A stretch of 64,000 nt of DNA, taken from positions 1-64,000 of the forward strand of contig NZ_KB907342.1 in the NCBI RefSeq assembly GCF_000381985.1, read 5' to 3'. A program made the translations under genes and the position numbers. The notes under the pieces were generated by a model. It ran no database searches and was not told the DNA's origin. It saw only the letters and a list, made by a program, of their open reading frames with translations. This DNA is from Novispirillum itersonii subsp. itersonii ATCC 12639. GTDB lineage: Bacteria; Pseudomonadota; Alphaproteobacteria; Rhodospirillales; Rhodospirillaceae. The stretch's first letter is position 1; each line of letters begins with the position of its first letter. Below, one piece after another: positions 62,951-64,000 of this stretch.

Positions 62951-64000
62951 ATGGGCCGGATCAGGATCAGTCTGAAATTACTGGGTGTTTTGTTGCTGTC
63001 GGCACTGGCGTTGACCGTCGTGCTGTGGCGGTCGCTGAGCGTGCTGCATGACGATCTGGTCGATGGCCGGGTCACCATGCTGCACAATGTCCTGGAAGGG
63101 GCGCAGAGCATGGCGCAGGGCCTGCAGACCGGCCCGGTCAAGGCAGGCACTCTGACGGCGGAAGAGGCGCAGCGGCGGTGGCTGGACGCTGTCAGCGCAG
63201 TGCGGTTTGACGGCGGCACCGGCTATCTGTTCGTTCTTGACCGCTCCGGGAAGGCGCTGGCCCATGGGCAGAACCCGGCTCTGGTCGGGACGGATATGTC
63301 CGGGCTGAAGGATCAGAAAGGCAATCTGTACGTCAAAGATATGCTTGCCGTGGTGCGTGATGCCGGTCAGGGCCGCGTCGATTATTGGTTCCCCAAGGTC
63401 AAGGGTGGCGAGGATCTGCGTAAGATCAGTTACGTTGCCACCGTGCCGGGATGGAATTACCTGATCGGGGCCGGGGTCTATGTCGATGATCTGGAAGCCC
63501 ATTTTGCGATGGTCCGCAACACGCTGGTGGCGTTTGCCGCAGCGGTGATGGCGGCGCTGGTGGTGCTGGCCCTGTTTATTTCGCGCGATATCACCCGCTC
63601 TGTCGGGCGGCTGGTGGTTGACCTCGGCAAGATTGCCGGCGGCCATCCCAATACCCCGGTTTCCGGTCAGGACCGGAAAGATGAAATCGGGGAACTGGCG
63701 CGTGGGATTGAAGGACTGCGCAGCGCGGTGATCCGGGCGTTCGAGCTGAAGCAGATGGTTGATGAGCAGCCAGCCAAGGTGATGATCTGCGAGCCGAAGG
63801 ATCTGCGGGTCACCTATATCAACTCTTCAGCGCTGGCCCTGCTGCGGCAGGTTGAAGACGCGATCGGCTGTAAGGCCGAGGAGGTTCTGGGCCGTCCGAT
63901 TACCAGCTTCCATCAGCGGTCGGAATTTCTGGACCGGATGTTGCGGGATCCGTCGAAGCTGCCCTACAAAGGCAAGTTTACGCTCGGTGGGCTGGTGATC
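62951..64000 (+). CDS. Methyl-accepting chemotaxis protein (Cache-HAMP-PAS), copy 2, cut by window end
   Basis: The first 350 residues of a second receptor are visible, read from ATG 62951 with AAGGGGAAGG upstream. TM1 (LLGVLLLSALALTVVLW), an sCache_2 domain with GTGYLFVLDRSGKALAHGQNP, TM2 (LVAFAAAVMAALVVLALFI), HAMP, and the same PAS-like segment (MVDEQPAKVMICEPKDLRVTYIN). It aligns with copy 1 throughout, so they arose by duplication. The periplasmic part differs enough that the ligands may differ. The signalling domain lies beyond the window. Confidence 0.9.
   Translation, partial: MGRIRISLKLLGVLLLSALALTVVLWRSLSVLHDDLVDGRVTMLHNVLEGAQSMAQGLQTGPVKAGTLTAEEAQRRWLDAVSAVRFDGGTGYLFVLDRSGKALAHGQNPALVGTDMSGLKDQKGNLYVKDMLAVVRDAGQGRVDYWFPKVKGGEDLRKISYVATVPGWNYLIGAGVYVDDLEAHFAMVRNTLVAFAAAVMAALVVLALFISRDITRSVGRLVVDLGKIAGGHPNTPVSGQDRKDEIGELARGIEGLRSAVIRAFELKQMVDEQPAKVMICEPKDLRVTYINSSALALLRQVEDAIGCKAEEVLGRPITSFHQRSEFLDRMLRDPSKLPYKGKFTLGGLVI

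Overview
The window reads as chromosomal DNA from a high-GC, free-living alphaproteobacterium, most likely a Rhodospirillales member. This rests on gene content: cobST beside a J-domain gene and bolA, a complete napEFDABC operon, glnE, the two-CSD cold-shock protein, and tandem Cache/PAS chemoreceptors. Genus cannot be fixed from sequence alone. Nearly all space is occupied by ordinary housekeeping or metabolic genes with short intergenic gaps.

Layout. 1-1646: the end of an integrative conjugative element with IncP-like traK, traL and a cut-off traM on the minus strand. Next to it lies a 14-nt sequence identical to the 3' end of initiator tRNA-fMet, followed by an otherwise orphan terminator, which looks like the att junction of the element. 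1763-8226: an iron-uptake locus (DUF2218 protein, FecCDE-type ABC importer, periplasmic binding protein, TonB-dependent receptor) with a divergent PchR-like AraC regulator. A good Fur-like box sits exactly in the promoter spacer of the receptor. 8233-14106: a moeA gene and the periplasmic nitrate reductase operon napEFDABC, with a perfect FNR/NnrR-type palindrome upstream. 14455-21803: a TM2 protein, bcp translationally coupled to glnE, and a divergent AsmA/YhdP-like giant. 21900-27468: a five-gene oligopeptide ABC importer with a strong stem-loop after oppA. 27692-32006: cobT, cobS, a J-domain protein and divergent bolA. 32086-35616: a bactofilin-domain membrane protein, an OmpA-domain lipoprotein and a double cold-shock protein. 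35912-37216: a second moeA.

37262-41577: a cyclic-nucleotide-binding protein with an alpha-helical repeat region, a small partner protein, and an EAL-CBS-GGDEF protein with a damaged EAL domain. 41767-47238: elbB, an M32 carboxypeptidase, and a GntR-regulated kinase/aminotransferase pair resembling the hydroxylysine kinase and phospho-lyase couple. 47386-47666: two identical tandem tRNA-Arg(ACG) genes. 47874-51266: a zinc regulon (znuA divergent from zur-znuC-znuB) with a textbook Zur box; three of the four proteins carry His-rich segments. 51477-56277: a lipoprotein, pabB, pmbA and another lipoprotein. 56343-60498: moeB/thiF-type E1 enzyme, cysK with a dyad-containing promoter, an Rrf2 regulator, dut and coaBC. 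60796-64000: two paralogous Cache-HAMP-PAS chemoreceptors, the second cut by the window edge.

Themes: metal homeostasis (Fe, Zn), molybdoenzyme supply (two moeA, one moeB-like gene) serving nitrate respiration, and cobalamin synthesis. Function assignments come from motif recognition; no database search was run.
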